From Elusimicrobiaceae bacterium (GTDB taxonomy: Bacteria > Elusimicrobiota > Elusimicrobia > Elusimicrobiales > Elusimicrobiaceae): a stretch of DNA of 64,000 bases. Each line of letters starts with the position of its first letter. Position 1 is the stretch's first letter. The notes under the pieces were generated by a model that was given only the letters and a program-made list of their open reading frames with translations, had not been told where the DNA came from and ran no database searches. A program made the position numbers and the translations under genes. Shown piece by piece: positions 6,875 to 14,699 of this stretch. The DNA is taken from assembly GCA_017546175.1 (NCBI GenBank), contig JAFYXM010000009.1, positions 1 through 64,000 of the forward strand, given 5' to 3'.

Positions 6875-8286
6875 AAATTCACTTTGTAGGAATTGGCGGT
6901 GTAGGCATGAGCGCATTGGCACAATTGCATGCCATGCGCGGAGATACCGTCACCGGTTCAGACCGTTTGATTAACAAAGGCTATCATGATTTGGCCTTAT
7001 GGGATTATTTGAAAAATTTAAATATTCAGCTTTTTCCGCAGGACGGAAGCGGACTTGATGAGAAAACGGACCTCGTCATTCTTTCTTCCGCTATTGAAGC
7101 TGATAATCCGGAAATTCAAAAAGCCAAAGAGCTTGATATTCCCACCATGCACCGTTCCGAGCTGCTAGCCAAACACGTAGCCGAGCATCGCACGATTGCC
7201 GTCTCCGGTACGAGCGGAAAAAGCACCACCACCGCCATGGTGTATGAAATTTTGGCCTACGCGGGCAAAAGCCCGTCTGTTATTACGGGCGCGGCCATTA
7301 TGTCTTTGCAAAAAGAACAAGGTGTTTTTGGCAACGTATATAAAGGAGCTTCAGATTTGTTAGTCATTGAGGCCGACGAAAGCGACGGCTCTATTGTCAA
7401 ATATCACCCTTATTTAGGCTTATGCTTGAACTTGCGCAAAGACCACAAAGAAATTGATGTTTTACAAGGCTTCTTTACGCAATTTGTCAAAAATTGCCAA
7501 CATGCCATTGTCAATGCCGAAGAAGACAATTTAAAAGCCGTTGCCGCTTCGGGCAAAACGTTCGGCCTGCACCAAGGGGATATCCACCCCGAGGACGTGC
7601 GCGTAACGGGTTTCGGCTCCACTTTTATCATTCAAGGGCAACCCTTTAAAATCAATATCCCCGGTTTGCATAATGTATCTAATGCCACCGCTGCCGTGGC
7701 AGCTGCTTTGGAATGCGGGGTAGATTTAAAAACCTGTGCCGAAGCCTTGGAAAAATTCTCCGGTATTGCACGCCGTTTTGCTTCTATCGGCACGTACAAC
7801 AATATTGAGGTCATTGACGATTTTGCCCACAACCCTCACAAATTGCATGCCACTATTGCCGCAGCACACTTGCGCGGCAAAAGAGTGCTGGCTTTCTACC
7901 AGCCGCATGCGTTTACGTCTATTAAAATGTTGACGGCGGAATTTGTGGAAAATTTGGCTATCAGCATTGGCAAAGAGGACCACTTGTGGCTGACGGAAGT
8001 GTATTACCCCGGCGGCACAATTCCCGAGGGTATCAGCAGCCAAAATGTATATAAAGGACTAAAAAATAATGGCGTCAACGTGCATTATGACTCCTGCCGC
8101 GAACGCATTTTGGCCGATATGGCCGCCGCAGCTCAACCGGGGGATATCCTGCTGGTTTTGGGCGCGAGAGACCCTACACTGACGGACTTTGCCAAAAAAC
8201 TCCTAAAGTCTTTGGAAAAGAAAGAAAAGCTGACCACCTGCCAAGATTGTATGCTCGGCAACTGTTGTTTAGCTTACAACAAATAA
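6871..8286 (+). CDS. MurC/Mpl-like Mur ligase, probable paralog
   Basis: Three Mur-ligase domains are visible: the UDP-binding N-domain (FVGIGGVGMSALA, 5-17), the ATPase domain with EADESDGS (167-174) and NLRKDH (187-192), and a C-terminal domain with DDFAHNPHK and GARDPT. Overall it is closest to MurC, which adds L-Ala to UDP-MurNAc, or to Mpl, which re-attaches recycled peptide. The P-loop reads GTSGKSTTT (113-121) instead of GTHGKTTT, DYGHHP is replaced by DFAHNP, and the last 15 residues contain a Cys cluster (457, 460, 465, 466). It is the last gene of the DAP operon and overlaps dapB. Its substrate is unclear; a second MurC elsewhere in the genome would support a special role. Confidence 0.75.
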   Translation: MKIHFVGIGGVGMSALAQLHAMRGDTVTGSDRLINKGYHDLALWDYLKNLNIQLFPQDGSGLDEKTDLVILSSAIEADNPEIQKAKELDIPTMHRSELLAKHVAEHRTIAVSGTSGKSTTTAMVYEILAYAGKSPSVITGAAIMSLQKEQGVFGNVYKGASDLLVIEADESDGSIVKYHPYLGLCLNLRKDHKEIDVLQGFFTQFVKNCQHAIVNAEEDNLKAVAASGKTFGLHQGDIHPEDVRVTGFGSTFIIQGQPFKINIPGLHNVSNATAAVAAALECGVDLKTCAEALEKFSGIARRFASIGTYNNIEVIDDFAHNPHKLHATIAAAHLRGKRVLAFYQPHAFTSIKMLTAEFVENLAISIGKEDHLWLTEVYYPGGTIPEGISSQNVYKGLKNNGVNVHYDSCRERILADMAAAAQPGDILLVLGARDPTLTDFAKKLLKSLEKKEKLTTCQDCMLGNCCLAYNK

Positions 8287-8300
8287 CTTACTCAAAACTT

Positions 8301-8328
8301 AAAACCCCCGCTTTTCGCGGGGGTTTTT
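8301..8328. terminator. Bidirectional terminator between DAP operon and pilin
   Basis: Stem AACCCCCGC/GCGGGGGTT with a five-base loop, with A before and T after. It lies between two convergent genes and abuts the pilin stop codon. Confidence 0.9.
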
Positions 8329-8330
8329 AT

Positions 8331-8873
8331 TTACTCTATTAAATAAGCTTGCCAGTCCGATCCGTTTTGCAACCGTTGTGTACCCATACCCATACTTTTA
8401 CACACAGATTCCATTTTTGTATTGTTTTTTGCATATACACAACCTTGGCCGCCGGCATTGTTATTAAAAACACTAGATGAAGAATCACTTACATGGTCTA
8501 AAATAAACATCCATCCCAATTTTTTTGTAGCACTTGAAGGGGTATTAAAAACTTCTACAAACCTAGCAGGGGAGCTCCATCCGTCTATAGTAATATAAAA
8601 ATCCCGACATGTAGCCATATAAGGTTGAGAGGTTGGTATAGTACAATCTGCAGGCAAGGAAATAGATAAATGTTCCATTTTGACCCCCGAATAAGTACCA
8701 TTAGCTAAATAATACTCCTCTACCGCATTTTTTACACTGCGAGCTATCGGAATAACAGCAGCTAAGCGCGCTTTTTCCACCGCTTTTTCATATTGCGGCA
8801 GCGCAACGGCAGACAATATGCCGATGATTAACACTACTACCAACAGTTCTATCAAAGTAAAGCCTTTCTTCAT
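8331..8873 (-). CDS. Type IV pilin-like protein (prepilin), 180 aa
   Basis: A class III prepilin signal: the MKKG leader would be cut before Phe5, giving [10 protein letters not shown] with the conserved Glu at mature position 5. Residues 5-28 form the hydrophobic helix that anchors the subunit or packs in a pilus core. The polar C-terminal domain contains two Cys pairs (around 96/109 and 144/157), which probably form disulfides. AAAGGA lies upstream. It stands alone between terminators, away from assembly genes. The first 40 residues are almost identical to those of the pilins at 12930, 58933 and 63292, while the rest is unrelated, so it could be a minor pilin or pseudopilin. Confidence 0.85.
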   Translation of the reverse strand: MKKGFTLIELLVVVLIIGILSAVALPQYEKAVEKARLAAVIPIARSVKNAVEEYYLANGTYSGVKMEHLSISLPADCTIPTSQPYMATCRDFYITIDGWSSPARFVEVFNTPSSATKKLGWMFILDHVSDSSSSVFNNNAGGQGCVYAKNNTKMESVCKSMGMGTQRLQNGSDWQAYLIE

Positions 8874-8913
8874 TTTTATTTTCCTTTTTAAATTTAATTT
8901 TTCCTTCTAAAAA

Positions 8914-8922
8914 ATAGTAGCA
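8914..8922 (-). promoter_or_regulatory. Putative promoter of pilin 8331-8873
   Basis: Minus-strand TTTTGCTACTAT, with hexamer TACTAT at 8914-8919 and the TG extension. No good -35 is seen. Confidence 0.4.
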
Positions 8923-8967
8923 AAAAAAAACCCGGTTTGTTAATACTTATTTTCATTGATGACTTTC

Positions 8968-9086
8968 GTCGGCATTTAAAGTGTTTTAAAATATCTTACG
9001 CAAAGGCAGAAATATTTTTTATGTCCGAGCTTTAGCAAATTTAAGAAATATCCTTTGCGTGAGATATTTTTGCTTTACCTGCCGAC
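8968..9086. repeat. 119-bp long inverted repeat in a 320-bp intergenic region
   Basis: The gene-free stretch 8874-9193 holds a long imperfect palindrome. The left arm (8968-9006) begins GTCGGCA and ends ACGCAAAGG; the right arm (9052-9086) begins CCTTTGCGT and ends TGCCGAC. The arms match over about 35 positions with a few substitutions and a 3-4 base indel. They enclose a loop of about 45 bases that has a smaller AAATATT repeat. It lacks a T run, so it is not a simple terminator. It could be a MITE-like element or the gene of a rod-shaped RNA. No target duplication is obvious. Confidence 0.6.
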
Positions 9087-9150
9087 TAGCACTAGGCTTA
9101 TCTTTTTCGGCAATGAGAAACAGCAAGAATAAAGATATTAAAAAATAAAT

Positions 9151-9182
9151 AAAAAACCCCGCTCATGAGAGCGGGGTTTTTG
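9151..9182. terminator. Terminator of the hrcA-grpE-dnaK operon
   Basis: Stem AACCCCGCTC/GAGCGGGGTT with loop ATGA, flanked by A and T runs, 12 bases past the dnaK stop on the minus strand. Confidence 0.9.
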
Positions 9183-9193
9183 TTTTATGAAAC

Positions 9194-11050
9194 CTATTTA
9201 TCTACCACTTCGGCTTCTACTACGTCATCTTTCGGGCCGTTCCCCGCAGCTTGCGCCGCTTCCGGACCGGCAGCCCCTGCTTGGGCACCGGCTTGAGCTT
9301 GTTGGGCCTTGTACATTGCTTCGCCCAATTTTTGGCTGGCTTGCAAGGCGGCATCTTTGGCGGTGCGAATCTTGTCGGCATCTTCGCCTTTCAAAGCTTC
9401 GCGCAAATCGCCTAAGGCACGGTCAATGGCCAAGCGGTCGTCTTGAGATACTTTATCACCGTAGTCTTTCAACGCTTTTTCGGTTTGATAAAGCACGCTG
9501 TCGCCTTCGTTTTTGGCTTCCACAAATTCTTTGTGTTTTTTGTCTTCTTCGGCGAACTTTTCGGCATCTTTTACAAAGCGTTCCACTTCAGCATCACTGA
9601 GTTTGTTCGGAGAGCTGATGGTAATGTGTTGCTCTCTGTTGGTACCCAAGTCTTTGGCGGACACTTTCAAAATACCGTTGGCATCAATGTCAAAGGTTAC
9701 TTCAATTTGCGGCACGCCGCGCGGAGCGGGAGGAATGCCGTCCAAGTCAAATTTACCCAAGGGTACATTGTCTTTAGCCATCGGACGTTCACCCTGCAAG
9801 ACATTGATGGTTACCGCAGGTTGATTGTCAGAAGCGGTAGAGAAAATTTGCGTTTTCTTGGTCGGAATAGTTGTATTGCGCTCAATCAAGCGGGTGCATA
9901 CACCACCCAAGGTTTCCAAACCCAAGGAAAGCGGAGTAACGTCTAACAACAAGACGTCTTTTACTTCGCCCGTCAAAATACCGGCTTGTACGCTGGCACC
10001 GATTGCCACACATTCCATCGGGTCAATACCGCGTTCAATTTTCTTGCCCACGTGGTCTTCCACATATTTTTGCACAATCGGCATACGGGTCGGGCCGCCT
10101 ACTAAAATAATGCGGTCCACTTGCGCAGCGGTCAATTTGGCATCGCTTAATGCCTGGTCCACAGATTTACCGCAGCGGCGAACAATAGCGTCTACCAAGC
10201 TTTCCAATTTGGCGCGGGAAAGCTTAAGCTCCAAGTGTTTCGGGCCGGTAGCGTCGGCGGTAATGAAAGGCAAGTTGATGTCCGTTTCCATGGTGGTGGA
10301 CAATTCAATTTTGGCCTTTTCGGCAGCTTCTTTCAAGCGTTGTTGGGCTTGTTTGTCGGCAGACAAATCAATGCCGGTGCTCTTTTTAAATTCATCGACC
10401 ATCCAAGAAATGATGGCATTATCCATATCCGTACCGCCCAGTTGGGTATCACCGGAGGTGGAAAGCACTTCAAAAGTACCTTCGGCACCCATTTCCATGA
10501 TGGTAACGTCCAAGGTACCGCCACCCAAGTCAAAGACCAAGATTTTTTGTTCTTTGCCGGCTTTATCAATACCAAAGGCCAAGGCAGCCGCGGTCGGTTC
10601 GTTCACCAAGCGCACTACTTCCAACCCTGCAATACGACCGGCGTCTTTGGTGGCTTGACGTTGGTTATCGTTAAAATAAGCGGGTACGGTAATAACGGCT
10701 TTTTCCACCGGTTCACCCAAGAAAGCTTCCGCGTCTTTTTTCACTTTCTGCAATACGAAAGCAGAAAGCTGTTGCGGAGTAAATTCTTGACCGCGCAAAT
10801 TATATTTAAAGTTTTCGCCCATTTTGCGTTTAAAGGCAGTTACCGTTCCTTCCGGATTGGCGATAGCCTGACGACGGGCCGGTTCACCCACCAGACGTTG
10901 ACCGTCTTTGGTGAAAGCTACATAAGACGGAAAAGCTTTTCCGCCGATAGAGCTGCCTTCTGCAGAGGGGATAATCGTGCCTCTGCCGCCTTCCATCACG
11001 GCAGCTGCCGTATTAGAAGTTCCTAAATCAATACCAATAATTTTAGCCAT
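9194..11050 (-). CDS. dnaK: Chaperone DnaK (Hsp70)
   Basis: DnaK is the ATP-dependent cytosolic chaperone that works with DnaJ and GrpE. The N-terminus has [14 protein letters not shown], and the ATPase core contains [13 protein letters not shown] and [10 protein letters not shown]. The substrate-binding domain starts near 390 ([11 protein letters not shown]), and the protein ends in an Ala/Gln/Gly-rich linker and a charged tail, VVEAEVVDK. Its 618 residues are the normal length. AAGGAG lies upstream. It is the third gene after hrcA and grpE. dnaJ is not adjacent, unlike many heat-shock operons. Confidence 0.98.
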   Translation of the reverse strand: MAKIIGIDLGTSNTAAAVMEGGRGTIIPSAEGSSIGGKAFPSYVAFTKDGQRLVGEPARRQAIANPEGTVTAFKRKMGENFKYNLRGQEFTPQQLSAFVLQKVKKDAEAFLGEPVEKAVITVPAYFNDNQRQATKDAGRIAGLEVVRLVNEPTAAALAFGIDKAGKEQKILVFDLGGGTLDVTIMEMGAEGTFEVLSTSGDTQLGGTDMDNAIISWMVDEFKKSTGIDLSADKQAQQRLKEAAEKAKIELSTTMETDINLPFITADATGPKHLELKLSRAKLESLVDAIVRRCGKSVDQALSDAKLTAAQVDRIILVGGPTRMPIVQKYVEDHVGKKIERGIDPMECVAIGASVQAGILTGEVKDVLLLDVTPLSLGLETLGGVCTRLIERNTTIPTKKTQIFSTASDNQPAVTINVLQGERPMAKDNVPLGKFDLDGIPPAPRGVPQIEVTFDIDANGILKVSAKDLGTNREQHITISSPNKLSDAEVERFVKDAEKFAEEDKKHKEFVEAKNEGDSVLYQTEKALKDYGDKVSQDDRLAIDRALGDLREALKGEDADKIRTAKDAALQASQKLGEAMYKAQQAQAGAQAGAAGPEAAQAAGNGPKDDVVEAEVVDK

Positions 11051-11090
11051 AGTTTTTTTCTCCTTTAGAAATCAGTTAAATTTCCTGCGC

Positions 11091-11645
11091 TTATGCTTCT
11101 TCCCCCGCTTTGCCAACGACCACACGGGCCGGGCGCAGCACTTTGCCGTCCATCATAAATCCCATTTGCACTTCTTCCAACACCATACCGTCTTGCTTGG
11201 AAGAAGAAGGAATGGTAGCAATGCATTCCTCTTTCATAGGATCGTACGGCGTATCTACTACATCCATTTTTTCAATGCCTTCTGCTTTAAAGGCTTTGTC
11301 CAGCTCCCCCAGTACCATCTTGATACCACCCAACAAACTTTTTACTTCGGCGGCACATTCTTCGCTGACGGTCTGTTTTTCCATTTGAGCCTGTTGGCGA
11401 AGGAGCACTTCGTAAGCAGGCAGTAATTTCTCTACGAAATCTTTTTTCCCATAAGCCAAAAAAGCAGCTTTTTCACGCTCAGTACGGCGGCGGAAATTCT
11501 CAAAATCAGCGCTCAAGCGCACATATTTTTCGTAATAGTCCGGCTGTTCTTCGGCGGGTTTTACTTCAATCTCCGGCTCTTGATCAGCGGGTAAAGTTTT
11601 CTCTTCCTGCTCGGTCAAGCCGTCTTTTTTCTCTTTTTTACTCAT
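11091..11645 (-). CDS. grpE: Nucleotide exchange factor GrpE
   Basis: GrpE releases ADP from DnaK. The first 35 residues are highly charged. A long helical coiled-coil region follows (about 36-120, starting YYEKYVRLSADFENFRRRTE), then the compact beta domain with the family motif VLEEVQMGFMMDGKVLRPARVVVG at the C-terminus (positions 156-179). It overlaps the 3' end of hrcA by 8 bases and precedes dnaK by 40 bases, so it belongs to the CIRCE-controlled operon. Confidence 0.96.
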   Translation of the reverse strand: MSKKEKKDGLTEQEEKTLPADQEPEIEVKPAEEQPDYYEKYVRLSADFENFRRRTEREKAAFLAYGKKDFVEKLLPAYEVLLRQQAQMEKQTVSEECAAEVKSLLGGIKMVLGELDKAFKAEGIEKMDVVDTPYDPMKEECIATIPSSSKQDGMVLEEVQMGFMMDGKVLRPARVVVGKAGEEA

Positions 11646-12735
11646 AATCGTCTTCTTTGTTGGGCAAGGCGTTCCAAGAGCTCATGGTCCCTTCCAACAA
11701 ATCCCCCATAAATTTAACCAAAGACATCACTTTGGTATATTGCATATGTTTCGGACCGATAATACCCAACATGCCTACCGTTTTATCCCCCACACGGTAC
11801 GCGGAAGATACGATACTGACATTTTGCAGTTCCGCCAGTTCATTTTCGCTGCCGATGCTCACGGTCACTTGTTTGCCGCTGCGGCGCAAATCTTCCATTT
11901 TTTCAGCCAAAAGGCCCGAAAGGCGCTGTCTTTCTTCCACTACGCGCATCATTTGCTTCAAATCTTCGTAATCGGCCTGCTCGGTGTTTTCCAACATACG
12001 GCCGATACCTTCAATATAGAGTTCTTCGGCAGAGGTTTGCGGCTTTTGCATATCTTTTAGCACTTGAATAGCCAAATCGGCCACATCTGCAATTTCACGA
12101 TGACCCGATTGGATATACTGCCACAAGAACTTTTGCGCTTCTTTAAGCGTCATACCTTCAATTTCGGTATTAATAAAATTGCTTAACAGACGTATTTTGG
12201 CAGGGGCTAAATCATACCCTAAACGCACGGGCCAATGACGCACAATGCCCGATTCGGTTACCAATACCGCCAAAAGTACCCCCGGCCCGATAGGCATAAA
12301 ATCTAACCGTTTGACCACCTGGTCTTCTACGTTTAAAGTATATACAAACCCTGCCGCACCGGATAAACGGGCCAACAAACGAGAGGTATGCAACATGACG
12401 TTATTAATTTCACTTACGCGCTCATCGTATTGCTGCTCAATGTGCTCACGCTCTTGCGCGGCCATACGTTGCACACCGGTTAAATAGTCCACATAATAGC
12501 GGTAGGCTTTGTCTGTGGGAATGCGACCGCCGGAAGTATGCGGTTGGTAGAGGTAGCCCTCTTCTTCCAGCTCTTTCATAATGTTACGAATGGTGGCGCT
12601 GGAAACGTCCTTGAGTGCGCTGGACGCAATGAGTTGAGACCCCACGGGGCGGCGGTTTTCCACAAACTGCTGCACTACCCAACGCAGAATTTTCTCTTTT
12701 CTTTCTTTAGCTACTTCCGGTCTTAATATTCTCAT
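11638..12735 (-). CDS. hrcA: Heat-inducible transcription repressor HrcA
   Basis: HrcA binds CIRCE operators and represses chaperone operons; its folding depends on GroE. The N-terminal winged-helix region (1-75) contains RPVGSQLIA, SSATIRNIMKELEEEGYL and the HTSGGRIPTDKAYRYYVD stretch typical of HrcA. The GAF-like and dimerisation domains follow, ending near VGMLGIIGPKHMQYTKVMSLV. Its 365 residues are normal. The ribosome binding site is weak (GGTG). It is first in the operon, directly behind a CIRCE element at 12766-12792, so it should be autoregulated. Confidence 0.96.
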   Translation of the reverse strand: MRILRPEVAKERKEKILRWVVQQFVENRRPVGSQLIASSALKDVSSATIRNIMKELEEEGYLYQPHTSGGRIPTDKAYRYYVDYLTGVQRMAAQEREHIEQQYDERVSEINNVMLHTSRLLARLSGAAGFVYTLNVEDQVVKRLDFMPIGPGVLLAVLVTESGIVRHWPVRLGYDLAPAKIRLLSNFINTEIEGMTLKEAQKFLWQYIQSGHREIADVADLAIQVLKDMQKPQTSAEELYIEGIGRMLENTEQADYEDLKQMMRVVEERQRLSGLLAEKMEDLRRSGKQVTVSIGSENELAELQNVSIVSSAYRVGDKTVGMLGIIGPKHMQYTKVMSLVKFMGDLLEGTMSSWNALPNKEDDYE

Positions 12736-12765
12736 AAATACACCGTCTATAATGTTGCTTTTATT

Positions 12766-12792
12766 TTAGCACTCACTTTTAGCATCTGCTAA
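12766..12792. promoter_or_regulatory. CIRCE operator, one arm degenerate
   Basis: TTAGCACTC, nine bases, then ATCTGCTAA. The first arm matches the CIRCE consensus perfectly; the second matches GAGTGCTAA at only six of nine positions. It starts one base downstream of the -10 hexamer and covers the expected transcription start of hrcA, the normal place for HrcA repression. Confidence 0.85.
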
Positions 12793-12793
12793 T

Positions 12794-12822
12794 ATTGTAA
12801 AAGTTTTTGTTATTTTTGTCAA
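12794..12822 (-). promoter_or_regulatory. Strong sigma-70-type promoter of hrcA-grpE-dnaK
   Basis: Minus-strand TTGACA (12817-12822), 17-base spacer, TACAAT (12794-12799), followed at once by CIRCE. No sigma-32-like elements were seen. Confidence 0.85.
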
Positions 12823-12862
12823 TATCTTTTTTAGACTGCTAATTTTGAAAGCCTTTACCGAC

Positions 12863-12897
12863 AAAAACCCCTCTCTACACAAGTATAGAAAGGGGCT
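12863..12897 (-). terminator. Terminator of pilin 12930-13415
   Basis: On the minus strand CCCCTTTCTATAC pairs with GTAGAGAGGGG, then TTTTTG. It lies about 35 bases past the stop codon. Confidence 0.75.
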
Positions 12898-12929
12898 TAC
12901 AAAACGGCAAGTTCTTTTTTGGGTTAGAA

Positions 12930-13415
12930 TTAATTTTTCACAAAACCTTGTCCAACCAAGGAATTGCAAATTTTTTCACCTATTTCCGTGCCCCTACTGT
13001 TGCATATTGGGGATGAATTCTCATACAAAGAACTAGGGAACCAAAGAGAGTACAAAACATCTTCATACGAAAAATCTGAAACAGAGGGATTGTTCTTGCG
13101 AAAAACATCTACAAAATCTCCGTCTTCTATGCGATATAGAAAATTCTTTGTAGCAAAATAATCTCCGTACTCATTCCAACTACCGCCGCTTAAATCTATA
13201 TCTAAATTGTCGGCATAAGCGCAAGGACCAAAATCTCCTCCATTTGCCAAAATACACATATTTTGAGCTTGCACCAAACTGCGGCCGTTAGTCAAAGCTT
13301 CGCTCAAGCGGGCTTTTTCCACCGCGGTGGTATATTGCGGTAATGCCACCGCAGACAAGATACCGATAATTAAAACTACTACTAATAGTTCTATCAATGT
13401 AAAACCTCTTTTCAT
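12930..13415 (-). CDS. Type IV pilin-like protein (prepilin), 161 aa
   Basis: The leader MKRG is followed by [20 protein letters not shown], a class III signal with cleavage before Phe5. The helix and following [14 protein letters not shown] are shared with the other three pilins. The globular part carries two Cys pairs: [14 protein letters not shown] (about 70-82) and the pair near 140-151 (SPIC ... KIC). It is rich in Asn, Asp and Tyr. A GGAG ribosome binding site lies upstream. It is monocistronic between its own promoter (13456-13466) and terminator. No prepilin peptidase or assembly ATPase is nearby. Confidence 0.85.
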   Translation of the reverse strand: MKRGFTLIELLVVVLIIGILSAVALPQYTTAVEKARLSEALTNGRSLVQAQNMCILANGGDFGPCAYADNLDIDLSGGSWNEYGDYFATKNFLYRIEDGDFVDVFRKNNPSVSDFSYEDVLYSLWFPSSLYENSSPICNSRGTEIGEKICNSLVGQGFVKN

Positions 13416-13455
13416 TTTTTTCTCCTTTTCAAATCTAACTTCTCTATTTAACAGA

Positions 13456-13466
13456 ATTATAGCAAA
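13456..13466 (-). promoter_or_regulatory. Extended -10 promoter of pilin 12930-13415
   Basis: Minus-strand TTTGCTATAAT (hexamer 13456-13461) about 40 bases before the ATG, without a good -35. Confidence 0.6.
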
Positions 13467-13517
13467 GATTAAAGATTAATTATTGTTTCATAAACATTCA
13501 ATCAAACGAAAAAACTG

Positions 13518-14243
13518 TTATTTCAATTTTTCGGTCAGTTGAGCGGCCATTCCGGATAAATGTTGGCGAATTTTTGGCTGTTTCTTCTCAATCATCGGTA
13601 ATAATTCATGCCTCACCCAATTACGTGTGTAAATATCTTCCTGATTGGTTTGGTCCGTCACAAAAGAGAGGTTGTTTTCTTTTATATATTCCTCTACTTC
13701 CGCACGCGTGATGCAAAGCAGAGGGCGCACAATTTCCACCTTGGCATTTAAAGCTCTGCGAACAGGAATACCGCACAAACCTTCGGCGCGTGTACCACGC
13801 AATAAGTTCAAAAGTACCGTTTCGGCCTGATCGTCTAAATGATGACCCAAAGCAACTTTGGCAGCACCCGTTTTTTGGGCCACTTCGGCAAAGGCCTCAT
13901 AACGGGCTTTGCGCGCGGCATGCTCTATACTTAAATCTAATTTTTTGGCTAAAGTGCGCACAGATTTTTTGACGGAAATAAAGTCTATGCCTAATTCTTT
14001 GGCTAATTTTTTACAAAACCTTTCATCAGCCGTAGCCGCCACTCCACGCAAGCCGTGATTAACGTGCAGCGCAATAATTTCAAAATGTTTTTTTTGAGAT
14101 AAGTGACGTAAAAAATGCAGCAAACAAACCGAATCAGGCCCACCGGAAAAACCTACAATAACTATTTCTCCCCTCTTGAAAAAGGTCTCAGAAAATGCAA
14201 GCATATTCTTCCAAGTGCAAGCGCCGAATGTTTTTTTTGTCAT
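13518..14243 (-). CDS. tilS: tRNA(Ile)-lysidine synthase, short form
   Basis: TilS converts C34 of tRNA-Ile(CAU) to lysidine so that it reads AUA. The N-type ATP pyrophosphatase motif SGGPDSVCLL is intact, as are HVNHGLRG and LGHHLDDQAETVLLNLLRGT. The open frame extends 36 codons upstream to 14351, but that part is low-complexity and overlaps a promoter. The ATG at 14243 gives 241 residues beginning MTKKTFGACTW. The protein consists of the catalytic domain only and lacks the C-terminal tRNA-binding domains of E. coli TilS (432 aa). No ribosome binding site precedes the ATG, and the promoter geometry suggests a leaderless mRNA. Confidence 0.9.
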   Translation of the reverse strand: MTKKTFGACTWKNMLAFSETFFKRGEIVIVGFSGGPDSVCLLHFLRHLSQKKHFEIIALHVNHGLRGVAATADERFCKKLAKELGIDFISVKKSVRTLAKKLDLSIEHAARKARYEAFAEVAQKTGAAKVALGHHLDDQAETVLLNLLRGTRAEGLCGIPVRRALNAKVEIVRPLLCITRAEVEEYIKENNLSFVTDQTNQEDIYTRNWVRHELLPMIEKKQPKIRQHLSGMAAQLTEKLK

Positions 14244-14249
14244 ATAAAA

Positions 14250-14279
14250 AGTATAATAAAATAGTAGAAAGGTTTTCAA
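14250..14279. promoter_or_regulatory. Overlapping divergent promoters of tilS and a response regulator
   Basis: The minus strand has TTGAAA (14274-14279), an 18-base spacer and TATACT (14250-14255), six bases from the tilS ATG. The plus strand has TATAAT at 14252-14257 for the regulator at 14281. The two -10 hexamers overlap, so only one can be used at a time. Confidence 0.6.
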
Positions 14280-14280
14280 A

Positions 14281-14649
14281 ATGAAAAAAAGAATTTTAAT
14301 CGTAGAAGACGAATTATCTATTGTACAACTGCTTAGCCTGGTATTAGCCAAAGCCGGTTATGAAACGCATGTTTGTCAAAGCGGACGTGATGCGATTTCT
14401 AAGATTAAACAAATCCGCCCTCATTTGGTTCTTTTGGATGTTATGCTTCCCGGGTTAGACGGCAGAGCCATTGTGTCTATTATGGAAGAAGATGAAGAAC
14501 TGAGCAATATCCCTATTATCGTCACTTCTGCTTTGGTAGAATCTGAGGCAATGTTCCACCGATTTGCGCAAGTTAAATCTTTCTGTGCCAAGCCGTTTGT
14601 ACTGAAAGACTTGGTCAACAAAGTAAAAGAAGCCTTAGGTGATTTATAA
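14281..14649 (+). CDS. Single-domain response regulator
   Basis: This is a 122-residue CheY-like receiver domain with no output domain. It has acidic residues after the first strand (VEDE), the phosphoacceptor aspartate in LVLLDVMLPGLDG (about residue 52), Thr/Ser in the IIVTSA switch and Lys in CAKPF. AGG lies upstream of the ATG. It would act through protein-protein contact, as CheY or Spo0F do. No histidine kinase is adjacent, so its partner is unknown. A terminator follows. Confidence 0.92.
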   Translation: MKKRILIVEDELSIVQLLSLVLAKAGYETHVCQSGRDAISKIKQIRPHLVLLDVMLPGLDGRAIVSIMEEDEELSNIPIIVTSALVESEAMFHRFAQVKSFCAKPFVLKDLVNKVKEALGDL

Positions 14650-14663
14650 AAATCTATATCATT

Positions 14664-14692
14664 TAAAAACCCCGCTTAATGCGGGGTTTTAA
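14664..14692. terminator. Bidirectional terminator
   Basis: Stem AACCCCGC/GCGGGGTT with loop TTAAT and flanking A and T runs, between convergent genes ending at 14649 and 14700. Confidence 0.9.
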
Positions 14693-14699
14693 TTTCAAA

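Noticed and set aside
9825..11026. Long plus-strand ORFs opposite dnaK (277 and 263 codons)
   Set aside because: Shadows of the dnaK reading frame; no ribosome binding sites and no family resemblance.
14244..14351. 36-codon N-terminal extension of tilS
   Set aside because: Low-complexity, overlaps two promoters and the response regulator start, and TilS homologs begin near MTKKTFGACTW.
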